The notes under the pieces were generated by a model, which ran no database searches, was not told the origin of the DNA, and saw only the letters and a list, made by a program, of their open reading frames with translations. The translations under genes and the position numbers were made by a program. Positions 57,190-64,000 of a stretch of DNA of 64,000 bases are shown here, in pieces. Within the stretch, counting starts at the first letter, position 1; each line of letters opens with the position of its first letter. Origin of the DNA: CAYWXV01 sp964462535 (lineage in GTDB: Bacteria > Bacteroidota > Ignavibacteria > OLB7); NCBI GenBank assembly GCA_964462535.1, contig CAYWXV010000001.1, forward strand, positions 434,001-498,000, written 5' to 3'.

Positions 57190-57903
57190 TTGAACAACCT
57201 TAACATGGATCTGTTCCTGAGCGCGGCCCGTGACGCAGAGTCTGCCAGGTACCGCGTTCTTGATGCCCTGAAGACTATTCGACGGGAATTCTCGCGCAAC
57301 CGCATTTACCCTTCGCTCTCAAACCTGATCGACGTGTACGGTGTGCTTCGAAAGGTCTCCGAGGGGGGGCGTGCACTGAACGAAGAACTTCCCAGGCGAA
57401 TTGTCGGACTGGATCTTGAGAACAACAAGCTCGTGACCGAGCCGATGGAGCTTCCTAACTCCGAACTGGCCGCGGTCTCTGGTTTGATCGAATGGGCACT
57501 GCCGGAGATCGTCGCCATGATTGAAGAAGGGCGCACCATCTTCAATTTCGTCGACGATAATCTTAGCGTCGAGGAGGTCGGGATTATCCCGTCCTACGTA
57601 GAGGAGGGTTACATCCTGGTCCCCGAAATCGATCGAGGACTTCTCCATGTGCTCCGCTACGAGGTGTCGATCTTCACCGACGCAAGCGAACGGTACCGAA
57701 ATCTGAAGACAACGACCGTACAAACGATGCCCCTTGCTGCGATCGGCAGAACACCGTCCAGTCTGAAACAGGAGCTGATCGAGGTGTATCGGGACCTGCC
57801 AAACCCGGCCACGTACTATTTCAATACCGACCTCGACTTTCCATACACCGAAACACTGCTTCCCGTGGCGAAGCGAAAGCTGCTTCGCCAGCTTTCGTCG
57901 TAG
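57190..57903 (+). CDS. Uncharacterised conserved-looking protein, about 237 aa
   Basis: I do not recognise a family. The N-terminus is helical and charged (LNNLNMDLFLSAARDAESAR, then NRIYPSLSNLIDVYGVLRKV). A central acidic part (LIEWALPEIVAMIEEGRTIF, EEVGIIPSYVEEGYILVPEI) is followed by LRYEVSIFTDASERYRNLKTT and a C-terminus with YYFNTDLDFPYTETLLPVAKR. No signal peptide or membrane segment is present, so it is probably cytosolic. It starts at TTG 57190, 54 bases from mtaB on the other strand, and ends before a strong bidirectional terminator. Confidence 0.6.
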   Translation: MNNLNMDLFLSAARDAESARYRVLDALKTIRREFSRNRIYPSLSNLIDVYGVLRKVSEGGRALNEELPRRIVGLDLENNKLVTEPMELPNSELAAVSGLIEWALPEIVAMIEEGRTIFNFVDDNLSVEEVGIIPSYVEEGYILVPEIDRGLLHVLRYEVSIFTDASERYRNLKTTTVQTMPLAAIGRTPSSLKQELIEVYRDLPNPATYYFNTDLDFPYTETLLPVAKRKLLRQLSS

Positions 57904-57934
57904 GATCGCCCGGCACCAGGGCGAGTGAAAAGTG

Positions 57935-57969
57935 AACGTGGGCGGGAGAACATATCTCCCGCCCACGTT
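57935..57969. terminator. Bidirectional terminator between convergent genes
   Basis: AACGTGGGCGGGAGA (57935-57949) is a perfect 15-base reverse complement of TCTCCCGCCCACGTT (57955-57969) with a 5-base loop. It sits between the 57.2 kb gene and nuoD, and the + strand continues with TT. Confidence 0.93.
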
Positions 57970-58001
57970 TCGATCTTGCGCTCACATCAAACGCCACACC
58001 A

Positions 58002-59282
58002 CTACTTATCGGCCTCACCCATCACAGGGTCGATGGAGCCAATGATGGCAACGACGTCCGAAATCATTGCCCCCTCGCAGAGCTTTGCCAGCATTTGGAG
58101 ATTACTGAACGACGGCGAGCGGATCTTGAGTCGCCACGGGTGACCAGTGCCGTCAGATACGACGTAGAAGCCGAGCTCCCCCTTTGGGGCCTCGATGGCG
58201 TGATACGTCTGTCCCGGCTCGGGCATCGTTCCGAAGTTGATCAGCACAAAGTCGTTGATCAACTCTTCCATCTTGGTATAGATTTCCGTCTTACCCGGGA
58301 GGACGTGTCGTGCGTCATCGGATAGGACCGGCCCCTCGGGAATGCGCTCCAACAGCTGGCGGACGATCTTCGCCGACTCTTTCATCTCATCGCCACGGAC
58401 CATATACCTTGAATAGCAGTCACCGTCGGTATAGGTGATGACATCAAAGTCGTACTGATCGTATAGCAGGTAGGGCTCGTCGCGGCGCAGATCGTGATCG
58501 ACACCGGATCCACGCAGACACGATCCTGTCATTCCGAGGGCAATTGCATCCTCTCCGGAAATGTAACCGATACCACGAAGGCGCTGCTGGAAGATCCGGT
58601 TTCTATTGACCAACGACTCGAAGTCACGAATGTTCCCAGGGAAGTCGTCAATGAACTTCCGAATCATCGGCAGGACCTCTGGCGGGATGTCGTTCACCAC
58701 ACCGCCAACGCGTGTGTAGCTCGTCGTGAATCGGGCACCGCAAATCAACTCGAAAATGTCGTACAGCCTCTCCCGCTCACGAAACGTCCAGAGGAGCATC
58801 GTAATGGCCCCCACGTCCATAGCCATCGCACCCATAGCAAGCAGGTGGGAAGAGATGCGGGCCAGTTCGCAGATAAGCGTGCGAATCCACTGGGCTCGTG
58901 GCGGCGCTTCGACACCGGCCGCCTTCTCCACGGCGAGAGCGTACGCCGTGTTGTTTGACATCGGTGAGAGGTAATCGAGTCGATCGGTGTGCGGAAGGAA
59001 TTCGTGATACGTTACGTTCTCCGCAAGCTTCTCGAACCCGCGATGGAGGTACCCAAGCTCGGGGACGCACTTCTCAACCGTCTCACCATCCAGCCTTACG
59101 AGAACGCGAAGCACTCCGTGCGTTGCAGGATGCTGGGGCCCCATGTTGAGGACCATTGTGTTCTCCAGCGGATCACGTCCTTCAACCGTGATTGTTGTGT
59201 CCTTGTCCAGGATCCGGCTTATGATCTTCCGTTGACGCAGGTCGTAGACCCGCTCCAATGTCGCCGATGAATTGGAACTCAT
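58002..59282 (-). CDS. nuoD: NADH-quinone oxidoreductase subunit D
   Basis: 426 residues of the 49-kDa-type subunit, which with NuoB shapes the quinone-binding cavity of complex I. NMGPQHPATHGVLRVLVRLD (about 46-65), GYLHRGFEKLAEN, LPHTDRLDYLSPMSNN, FTTSYTRVGGVVND and GEDAIALGMTGSCLRGSG are typical. The stop of nuoC overlaps its start (ATGA). The other nuo genes are not beside it. Confidence 0.97.
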   Translation of the reverse strand: MSSNSSATLERVYDLRQRKIISRILDKDTTITVEGRDPLENTMVLNMGPQHPATHGVLRVLVRLDGETVEKCVPELGYLHRGFEKLAENVTYHEFLPHTDRLDYLSPMSNNTAYALAVEKAAGVEAPPRAQWIRTLICELARISSHLLAMGAMAMDVGAITMLLWTFRERERLYDIFELICGARFTTSYTRVGGVVNDIPPEVLPMIRKFIDDFPGNIRDFESLVNRNRIFQQRLRGIGYISGEDAIALGMTGSCLRGSGVDHDLRRDEPYLLYDQYDFDVITYTDGDCYSRYMVRGDEMKESAKIVRQLLERIPEGPVLSDDARHVLPGKTEIYTKMEELINDFVLINFGTMPEPGQTYHAIEAPKGELGFYVVSDGTGHPWRLKIRSPSFSNLQMLAKLCEGAMISDVVAIIGSIDPVMGEADK

Positions 59283-59824
59283 ATCTGGTTGCTCTGATTG
59301 CGATCAGGTAGAGGGAGTGATGCGGGAATACCCATCAACGGCACCTCCTTTCGAAGGGGATAGATCGGCTCCCCGGATACGGGGTCGACGTAGTCCTCAG
59401 GCATATACATGCGCCGAAGGTCGGGATGGCCGTCAAAGACGATGCCATGCATGTCGTACGCTTCGCGCTCGTACCAATTCGCCGACGGAAAAATGGAAAC
59501 GACGGACTCGACGTGGGGATTTCGCTCCTCGACGGTCGTTGTTACGCGAAGCCTCATCGAGTGTGGTATTGACCAGAGGTTGTAGATGATCTCAAATCGC
59601 TCGCTCCTCCGGTTCCAATCGACAACGCACACGTCCTTTAGCATCGAGAAGCGGAGCGTGTCATCGTCGCGGAGAAACCCGATCACGTCCACAATCCGGT
59701 CGGACGGGACGGTCACGGTCAGCTCATCGCGGAACTCCTTGTGCGAGTATCCCCCCTGGCCGAGGAATGCGTCAAGTCGTGGCAACACGTCAACGCGAAG
59801 TCTGTTCAGTCGGTCTTGATTCAT
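59279..59824 (-). CDS. nuoC: NADH-quinone oxidoreductase subunit C
   Basis: About 181 residues from the ATG at 59824. It is the 30-kDa subunit: IIYNLWSIPHSMRLRVTTTV and the signature SVVSIFPSANWYEREAYDMH lead into GIVFDGHPDLRRMYMPEDYV. It is translationally coupled to nuoD. Directly upstream lies a rhomboid-like gene instead of nuoAB. Confidence 0.96.
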   Translation of the reverse strand: MNQDRLNRLRVDVLPRLDAFLGQGGYSHKEFRDELTVTVPSDRIVDVIGFLRDDDTLRFSMLKDVCVVDWNRRSERFEIIYNLWSIPHSMRLRVTTTVEERNPHVESVVSIFPSANWYEREAYDMHGIVFDGHPDLRRMYMPEDYVDPVSGEPIYPLRKEVPLMGIPASLPLPDRNQSNQI

Positions 59825-59849
59825 GGTCGGCAAATGTAGCGAAAAGGGG

Positions 59850-60701
59850 CTATCTCATCCCCTTTGCATATCGATCCAGAAAGTGACGATCGTCGTCGGA
59901 AAGGGAGTCGTACCCACGGTCATTGATGCGATCCAGTATCTGGTTCAGCCTCTCTTCGTCGTTGGTCGGTTCAGGGGCGTTTCGAACTGGTGTGGCACGT
60001 GGGCGGGTGCGTTGCCGCTGGACCGAGGGGCGCGTCTCCCCCCCACCTCGAATTGTCCGTGGCGCTGGGACGCGCATTCTGGCTATCACGCGCTCCATGC
60101 TTCGAATCGAGCCGAGCATGAAGCCATACTTCTGGTATCTGAGATGGAAATAGAGGGCACCAAAGATGAGACCAAAGAGACCGAAACCGAAAACAACGAC
60201 GGGGCTTGCTCCGCCCTCAATTGCCAAGTAGGTCTGCACGCCGGCAACGATGATCGCGATGCCCAGCAATACCCAGTTCCGCATCGAGAAGAATATGATG
60301 CGGACGCTCCCGTGTGGATAAAGGTAGTAGTAGCCGACAAGCGTGAATAGGACCACGTTGGAGAGCCCGTAGAGAAGCTCACTCTCGCCATAGAACAACA
60401 GCATGTGCGTCATCCCCCCGAGCACAATCAGCAGCAGAAGGAGGAATACGAAGCTCCGAGACCCAAGCATCCCCTCGACCTCCTCACCCGGCGTTCCAAA
60501 CGCAATCGCTGCCATCATCAGGTCGAGGAAACCGAGAGCAAGCGGATACGTGACGACGCGCCACACTTCCCCATCCAGCACGCGACGTGGATCCAGCAGG
60601 AGCAGTACTCGCGCCTGATCCATCAGGCCGTGCAGGAACAGCGAGATGACGAAGGCCACCATCGCCCCAATGACAATCTTTCGAGAAACTGTTGTGGGCA
60701 T
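59850..60701 (-). CDS. Rhomboid-like membrane protein lacking the catalytic residues
   Basis: About 283 residues from the ATG at 60701. It has about six or seven hydrophobic segments in a rhomboid-like order. However, the HxxxN of helix 2 is replaced (FLDLMMAAIAFG), the GASG loop is YGLSN, and the histidine of the AHLGG motif is replaced by Gly (FGLFGLIFGALYFHLR). A serine remains but the dyad cannot form, so protease activity is unlikely. The cytosolic C-terminus has basic low complexity, then DEERLNQILDRINDRGYDSL, a motif seen after rhomboid domains in Bacteroidota (DUF6576-like). It lies directly downstream of an intact rhomboid gene. Confidence 0.8.
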   Translation of the reverse strand: MPTTVSRKIVIGAMVAFVISLFLHGLMDQARVLLLLDPRRVLDGEVWRVVTYPLALGFLDLMMAAIAFGTPGEEVEGMLGSRSFVFLLLLLIVLGGMTHMLLFYGESELLYGLSNVVLFTLVGYYYLYPHGSVRIIFFSMRNWVLLGIAIIVAGVQTYLAIEGGASPVVVFGFGLFGLIFGALYFHLRYQKYGFMLGSIRSMERVIARMRVPAPRTIRGGGETRPSVQRQRTRPRATPVRNAPEPTNDEERLNQILDRINDRGYDSLSDDDRHFLDRYAKGMR

Positions 60702-60790
60702 CGTTGCACGTGAGAGCGTACTCCCACTAGAGCGGAGTTGATCGTACAATGTACTAATCGGGCGTGCCGAGAGGAAACACGGCCGACGTT

Positions 60791-61420
60791 CTACGGAAAC
60801 GGAATCCCAACATCCCTGAAGAGTGTTACGGTCTGAGGAGCGACCAGAATCGTCGTCACGATTCCAGCAATCCCGCCCGCCAGATGTGCCTCATGCCCAA
60901 TATTGTCGTTCACGCGACGCATAGCAAACAACGAGTACGCAGTAAAGAGGATTCCAAACAACCACGCCGGCATCGGAATGGCGTAGAACACGTGGAGCGT
61001 CGCTGTAGGAGCGATGATACAGAAGGCAAACACGAGGCCGGTGATTGCACCCGAGGCGCCGAGTGCGAGGTAATCGGGTCGGTTGCGGTACTTCATGAAC
61101 GGGTAGAGGCTCCCGACCACGAGGCTGACAACGTAGATTGCGAAGAAGGGGACGTGCGAACCGTCGTCGCCCGATGTGATGTACTCGAGAGTTGGACCGA
61201 AGAAGTAGAGCGTCATCATGTTCACCATCAGGTGGATCATATCTCCGTGGATCAACCCACTTGTTACCAGCTGGTGGTACCGTCGCTCACGGACCATCCT
61301 GTACGGCTCCAGGATCATCTCGCCCCGCAACCGTTCATTGTTGAATGCTGCAAGACTGAACCCGACCGTAATGACCAGAAGCGCGATACTGACAGGCGAA
61401 AGCTCCAGCGAGGGTTCCAT
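60791..61420 (-). CDS. Rhomboid-family intramembrane serine protease
   Basis: 209 residues with about six hydrophobic segments. The active-site set is complete: HGDMIHLMVNMMTLYF in helix 2 with HxxxN, GASGAITGLVFAF with the catalytic serine, and GHEAHLAGGIAGIV with the catalytic histidine. It cleaves membrane proteins within the bilayer; substrates unknown. It precedes the inactive paralogue and then nuoCD, so these four genes may form one operon. Confidence 0.93.
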   Translation of the reverse strand: MEPSLELSPVSIALLVITVGFSLAAFNNERLRGEMILEPYRMVRERRYHQLVTSGLIHGDMIHLMVNMMTLYFFGPTLEYITSGDDGSHVPFFAIYVVSLVVGSLYPFMKYRNRPDYLALGASGAITGLVFAFCIIAPTATLHVFYAIPMPAWLFGILFTAYSLFAMRRVNDNIGHEAHLAGGIAGIVTTILVAPQTVTLFRDVGIPFP

Positions 61421-61439
61421 GGCGTTTGAAAAAAAGCTG

Positions 61440-61471
61440 TTGTTTCCGGCGGGTCGGCGGTCGTAAGTTTG
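61440..61471 (+). promoter_or_regulatory. tRNA promoter
   Basis: TTG (61440-61442) and a perfect TAAGTTTG (61464-61471) are 21 bases apart. The mature tRNA-Phe starts 44 bases further on, so a short leader is expected. Confidence 0.75.
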
Positions 61472-61514
61472 CAGACTCTTTTCGCGACGGTGGGCCGATT
61501 GCGATTGGACGGAC

Positions 61515-61587
61515 GGTCAGGTAGCTCAGTTGGTAGAGCAATGGACTGAAAATCCATGTGTCGGGGGTTCAACTCCCTCCCTGACCA
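61515..61587 (+). tRNA. tRNA-Phe (GAA)
   Basis: The acceptor stem GGTCAGG/CCTGACC, D-arm GCTC/GAGC, anticodon stem ATGGA/TCCAT with loop CTGAAAA (anticodon GAA at 61548-61550) and T-arm GGGGG/CCCTC with loop TTCAACT all fold. The discriminator is A and no CCA is encoded. Confidence 0.97.
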
Positions 61588-61645
61588 CAGAGAAGATTGC
61601 GATGTTGGCGGAATTGATCATCTTACGCATCGCAGTGCAACAGTA

Positions 61646-61722
<77 letters not shown>

Positions 61723-61723
61723 C

Positions 61724-61752
61724 GGGGAGAGTCGAAAGGCTCTCCCCTTTTT
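61724..61752 (+). terminator. Terminator after the two tRNAs
   Basis: GGGGAGAG (61724-61731) pairs perfectly with CTCTCCCC (61740-61747), followed by TTTTT. It ends the tRNA transcript just before the LD-carboxypeptidase gene. Confidence 0.95.
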
Positions 61753-61786
61753 CGTGTTCAGAACTCCCCACGTTGATTCGCACTCC

Positions 61787-62734
61787 ATGATTCGACCGCA
61801 AAAGCCCGCCAGGCTGAGGAAGGGAGATATTGTCGGCGTTATCGCTCCCAGCTCTCCGCAGCGCGACGACGCCCGTCTTCGGGCGGGTATCGACTACATC
61901 AGGGGAAAGGGGTACAACGTTGTCGAAGGCGAGCATCTATGGAACCGACACGGTTATCTCGCTGGTCATGATGAGGAGCGCCTCCACGACCTGAACGGAT
62001 TCCTACGAGACCCTGACGTCCGCATGATTGTGGCAGGGCGGGGTGGCTATGGTGCCACGCGCATTCTGAGTGGGATAGACTACCGTGCGGCACGTCGTGA
62101 TCCAAAGATCGTTGTGGGATTCAGCGATGTCACCGCCATAAACCTTGCCTTGCTGCGTCGCGCGAACCTGGTGACGTTTTCTGGCGCGATGCCGGGAGTC
62201 GACTTCTGGGATCCTGCCCTTGATCCGTTGACGGAATCCAGTTTCTGGAACAGCGTGACATCCGTTCGCACGCCTGGGAGGAGCCATCCCGCACACAAAA
62301 TCAGCGTGACGCCGGCGTCCCCGGGGAGGGCCCGTGGCCCAATTGTTCCGGCGAACCTTACACTGCTCTGCTCCCTACTCGGGACGAAATTTCTTCCTGC
62401 TCTCAACGGTGCAATTCTTGTGATTGAGGAGATTGGGGAAGAACCCTATCGCGTTGACAGGATGCTCTCTCAGCTTCTCAACGCTGGCGTTCTGCGCAAC
62501 GTGGCGGGGATAGTGCTGGGGGCATTTACGGGGACGGAGCCAAAGCGTGTCTCTGTCGATTCACTCCCGCTCGAGGAGGTATTCAACCACTTTCTTCAGA
62601 TAGCGGGCAAGCCGGCTGTCTCAGGCCTTCCCTACGGACACATCAGGAGCAAACTGACGCTCCCCGTTGGTATAATGACGGAAATCGATGGCGGGCGAGG
62701 AACAATTCGGTTGCTTGAATCCGGTGTGGCGTAG
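61787..62734 (+). CDS. LD-carboxypeptidase (peptidase S66)
   Basis: About 315 residues from the ATG at 61787. The S66 catalytic triad is visible: the serine in VVGFSDVTAINLAL, the glutamate in VIEEIGEEPYRVDRML and the histidine in GLPYGHIRSKLTLPVG. The N-terminal GDIVGVIAPSSP is typical. The enzyme trims murein tetrapeptides and is part of cell-wall recycling. No signal peptide is present, so it is cytosolic like E. coli LdcA. It starts 35 bases after the tRNA terminator and converges with the next gene after 5 bases. Confidence 0.93.
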   Translation: MIRPQKPARLRKGDIVGVIAPSSPQRDDARLRAGIDYIRGKGYNVVEGEHLWNRHGYLAGHDEERLHDLNGFLRDPDVRMIVAGRGGYGATRILSGIDYRAARRDPKIVVGFSDVTAINLALLRRANLVTFSGAMPGVDFWDPALDPLTESSFWNSVTSVRTPGRSHPAHKISVTPASPGRARGPIVPANLTLLCSLLGTKFLPALNGAILVIEEIGEEPYRVDRMLSQLLNAGVLRNVAGIVLGAFTGTEPKRVSVDSLPLEEVFNHFLQIAGKPAVSGLPYGHIRSKLTLPVGIMTEIDGGRGTIRLLESGVA

Positions 62735-62739
62735 CATGC

Positions 62740-64000
62740 CTACGCCTTCATACGCGCCCCCTCGTCCTCGACCGTGAAGACCCACGCGACGATCTTACCC
62801 ACAGGCATTGTTGCAAAGTCTTCCCAGTGGACGTGCGAGAAATTTGTCCGGCTTGATGTGTCCCCGACAGGACCCGATTGGGCCTCGGTCCTGATTCTCG
62901 CCAGGCGGGTCTGCCACGTCCGTACATTCTCCACGCGAAGATCTATCCAACCAGCTGACGCCCAGTGGTTTATCGATTCCGGAGTGATGGCAAGCTCGTC
63001 CTCACCTCGATATGGGGGGATCTTGATTGTCTCGCCTCGAAGAAGGTTGATCCCGTCCGCCATGAGAATTGGGATACCGATCGAGATGATACGAGAACGC
63101 AGATCTCGATTGGCTCGGACCAGCGCATCCGCGGCTACAGATATTGCGTCCGCCTCACCTTCGATCACACCATTGATCGATCCCGCGACAAGTCCCAGAA
63201 TGTGCGCCTCGAAGAGAAGCTTTGATAGGCGCGGTGGACCCAACATCTCGAACGCAATTGAGGGAACACCACTCTCCTTCTCCAGCGCGCCGAGTTGCTC
63301 CATTGCGCGATGCCGTAGAAACCCGCCACGATACGTTGGTCCGTACACGGCGCCATCCAGCGCGGCGACGATGTCGTGCCCTGAGTTCCCTCCCTTGATC
63401 TCGAAGACGATTGCGTCGGCTATCTCCTCAGGCGTAATCATCTCCATTTGCTGCAACGATGAAATCGCCTCGAACTCACCACGCGAAAAGATCCCGTTCT
63501 CGCCTGTATCGATGAAGGGTGCAGTAAGGTTCTCCCCCGTTGGCACCGCGACACCGGACATTGCGAGTCGAAGGTGTCCCTCGAGGGGAACTGCCGAGTC
63601 GGGAACGCAGTCGTACAGCGGAATCGGTCTCCCCCGTCGCTGAACCTCACCATGTTCGATGCGCTTCCACGCTATCGTCGCTGTCGGTTTGACCTCCTTA
63701 ATGATCGGTCCATCAGGCGTGCGCCCCATCATGAACAGGAGGAGCGTGTGTGCACCCGCAACTGATGCCTTGCTCAGAAGGACACGGGAGGGGCGCTCCT
63801 CGCTGTGAGTGTAGGGGATGTTCAGGCCCATACCGCCGGCGCCCGCCGTACCGACCTTCACATACATGGACGTACCGACGTCATTCATCCCCCGATTCAG
63901 AATCTGCACGTGACGAATCAACTGCGGCACGTAGAGGGTAGCCAGTAGCTTCTCCGTTGCTGTACGTGCGTCCCCCCCCTTCTTGAACGCGACCTCGACG
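62740..64000 (-). CDS. Unrecognised large protein, 5' end outside the window
   Basis: The frame is open to the right edge (FKKGGDARTATEKLLATLYV precedes the GTG at 63930), so this is the C-terminal part of a longer gene and no start is claimed. Visible features: VQILNRGMNDVGTSMYVKVG followed by GAGGMGLNIPYTHSEERPSR, then PYTHSEERPSRVLLSKASV, suggesting a nucleotide- or cofactor-binding Gly-rich turn, and VFEIKGGNSGHDIVAALDGA and GIPILMADGINLLRGETIKI later. No signal peptide or membrane helix is seen in this part. I cannot name a family; a dehydrogenase-like protein is only a guess. Confidence 0.6.
   Translation of the reverse strand, partial: VEVAFKKGGDARTATEKLLATLYVPQLIRHVQILNRGMNDVGTSMYVKVGTAGAGGMGLNIPYTHSEERPSRVLLSKASVAGAHTLLLFMMGRTPDGPIIKEVKPTATIAWKRIEHGEVQRRGRPIPLYDCVPDSAVPLEGHLRLAMSGVAVPTGENLTAPFIDTGENGIFSRGEFEAISSLQQMEMITPEEIADAIVFEIKGGNSGHDIVAALDGAVYGPTYRGGFLRHRAMEQLGALEKESGVPSIAFEMLGPPRLSKLLFEAHILGLVAGSINGVIEGEADAISVAADALVRANRDLRSRIISIGIPILMADGINLLRGETIKIPPYRGEDELAITPESINHWASAGWIDLRVENVRTWQTRLARIRTEAQSGPVGDTSSRTNFSHVHWEDFATMPVGKIVAWVFTVEDEGARMKA

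Noticed and set aside
60764..61429. 221-codon open frame on the + strand opposite the rhomboid gene
   Set aside because: It is antisense to a rhomboid with a full active site and its own sequence is low-complexity and charged.

Overview
The window is a gene-dense bacterial chromosome segment of moderately high GC. It fits a Bacteroidota-related lineage of the Chlorobi/Ignavibacteria/Kapabacteria type. Four lines of evidence support this: several secreted proteins end in domains resembling type IX secretion (T9SS) C-terminal signals; TAnnTTTG-like promoter elements recur, most of them preceded by a TTG about 20 bases upstream; secreted proteins carry kelch, FG-GAP and Omp28-like modules; and the rhomboid proteins have the Bacteroidota form. 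The exact taxon is an inference. No insertion sequence, prophage or CRISPR array was seen, so most of the window is core genome.

Layout. 1-3.5 kb (+): end of a LolC/E-type permease, a STAS protein and a repeat-built lipoprotein. 3.5-17.4 kb (-): a subtilisin-like protease with a predicted beta-propeller, a SPOR protein, miaB, an Mla-type lipid-transport set (mlaD, mlaF, mlaE), coaE, a thermolysin-family protease and a small lipoprotein. 17.6-20.4 kb (+): iscS, iscA and two uncharacterised genes. 20.4-26.3 kb (+): the most accessory-looking part, with two gene-poor stretches, an orphan cysteine-rich exported protein and three consecutive genes sharing one two-cysteine module plus a sorting domain. 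26.5-28 kb (+): superoxide dismutase and a stand-alone LON-domain protein. 28-31 kb (-): an M24 peptidase coupled to a TPR protein.

31.2-37.7 kb (+): a small membrane protein, uspA, then a tight run of fbp, pdxA, an FtsE-like ATPase, rluE and an ABC-2 exporter pair. 37.7-45 kb: queA, a methyltransferase, trxB, frr, proline dehydrogenase and a YfhO-like membrane protein. 45.1-47.2 kb (+): xseA, xseB and a lipoprotein. 47.3-53.9 kb (-): dnaN, recF, a DciA-like gene and gyrB, then pckA. 54-57.9 kb: recX, an M28 peptidase, mtaB and an uncharacterised gene. 58-61.4 kb (-): an active rhomboid protease, a rhomboid relative without its catalytic residues, then nuoC and nuoD. 61.5-64 kb: tRNA-Phe, tRNA-Pro, an LD-carboxypeptidase and the end of an unrecognised large gene.

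Most of this is ordinary housekeeping. The parts most worth following up are the three-gene sorting-domain family with its cysteine-rich neighbour, the rhomboid/pseudo-rhomboid pair, the orphan nuoCD pair and the shared promoter architecture.
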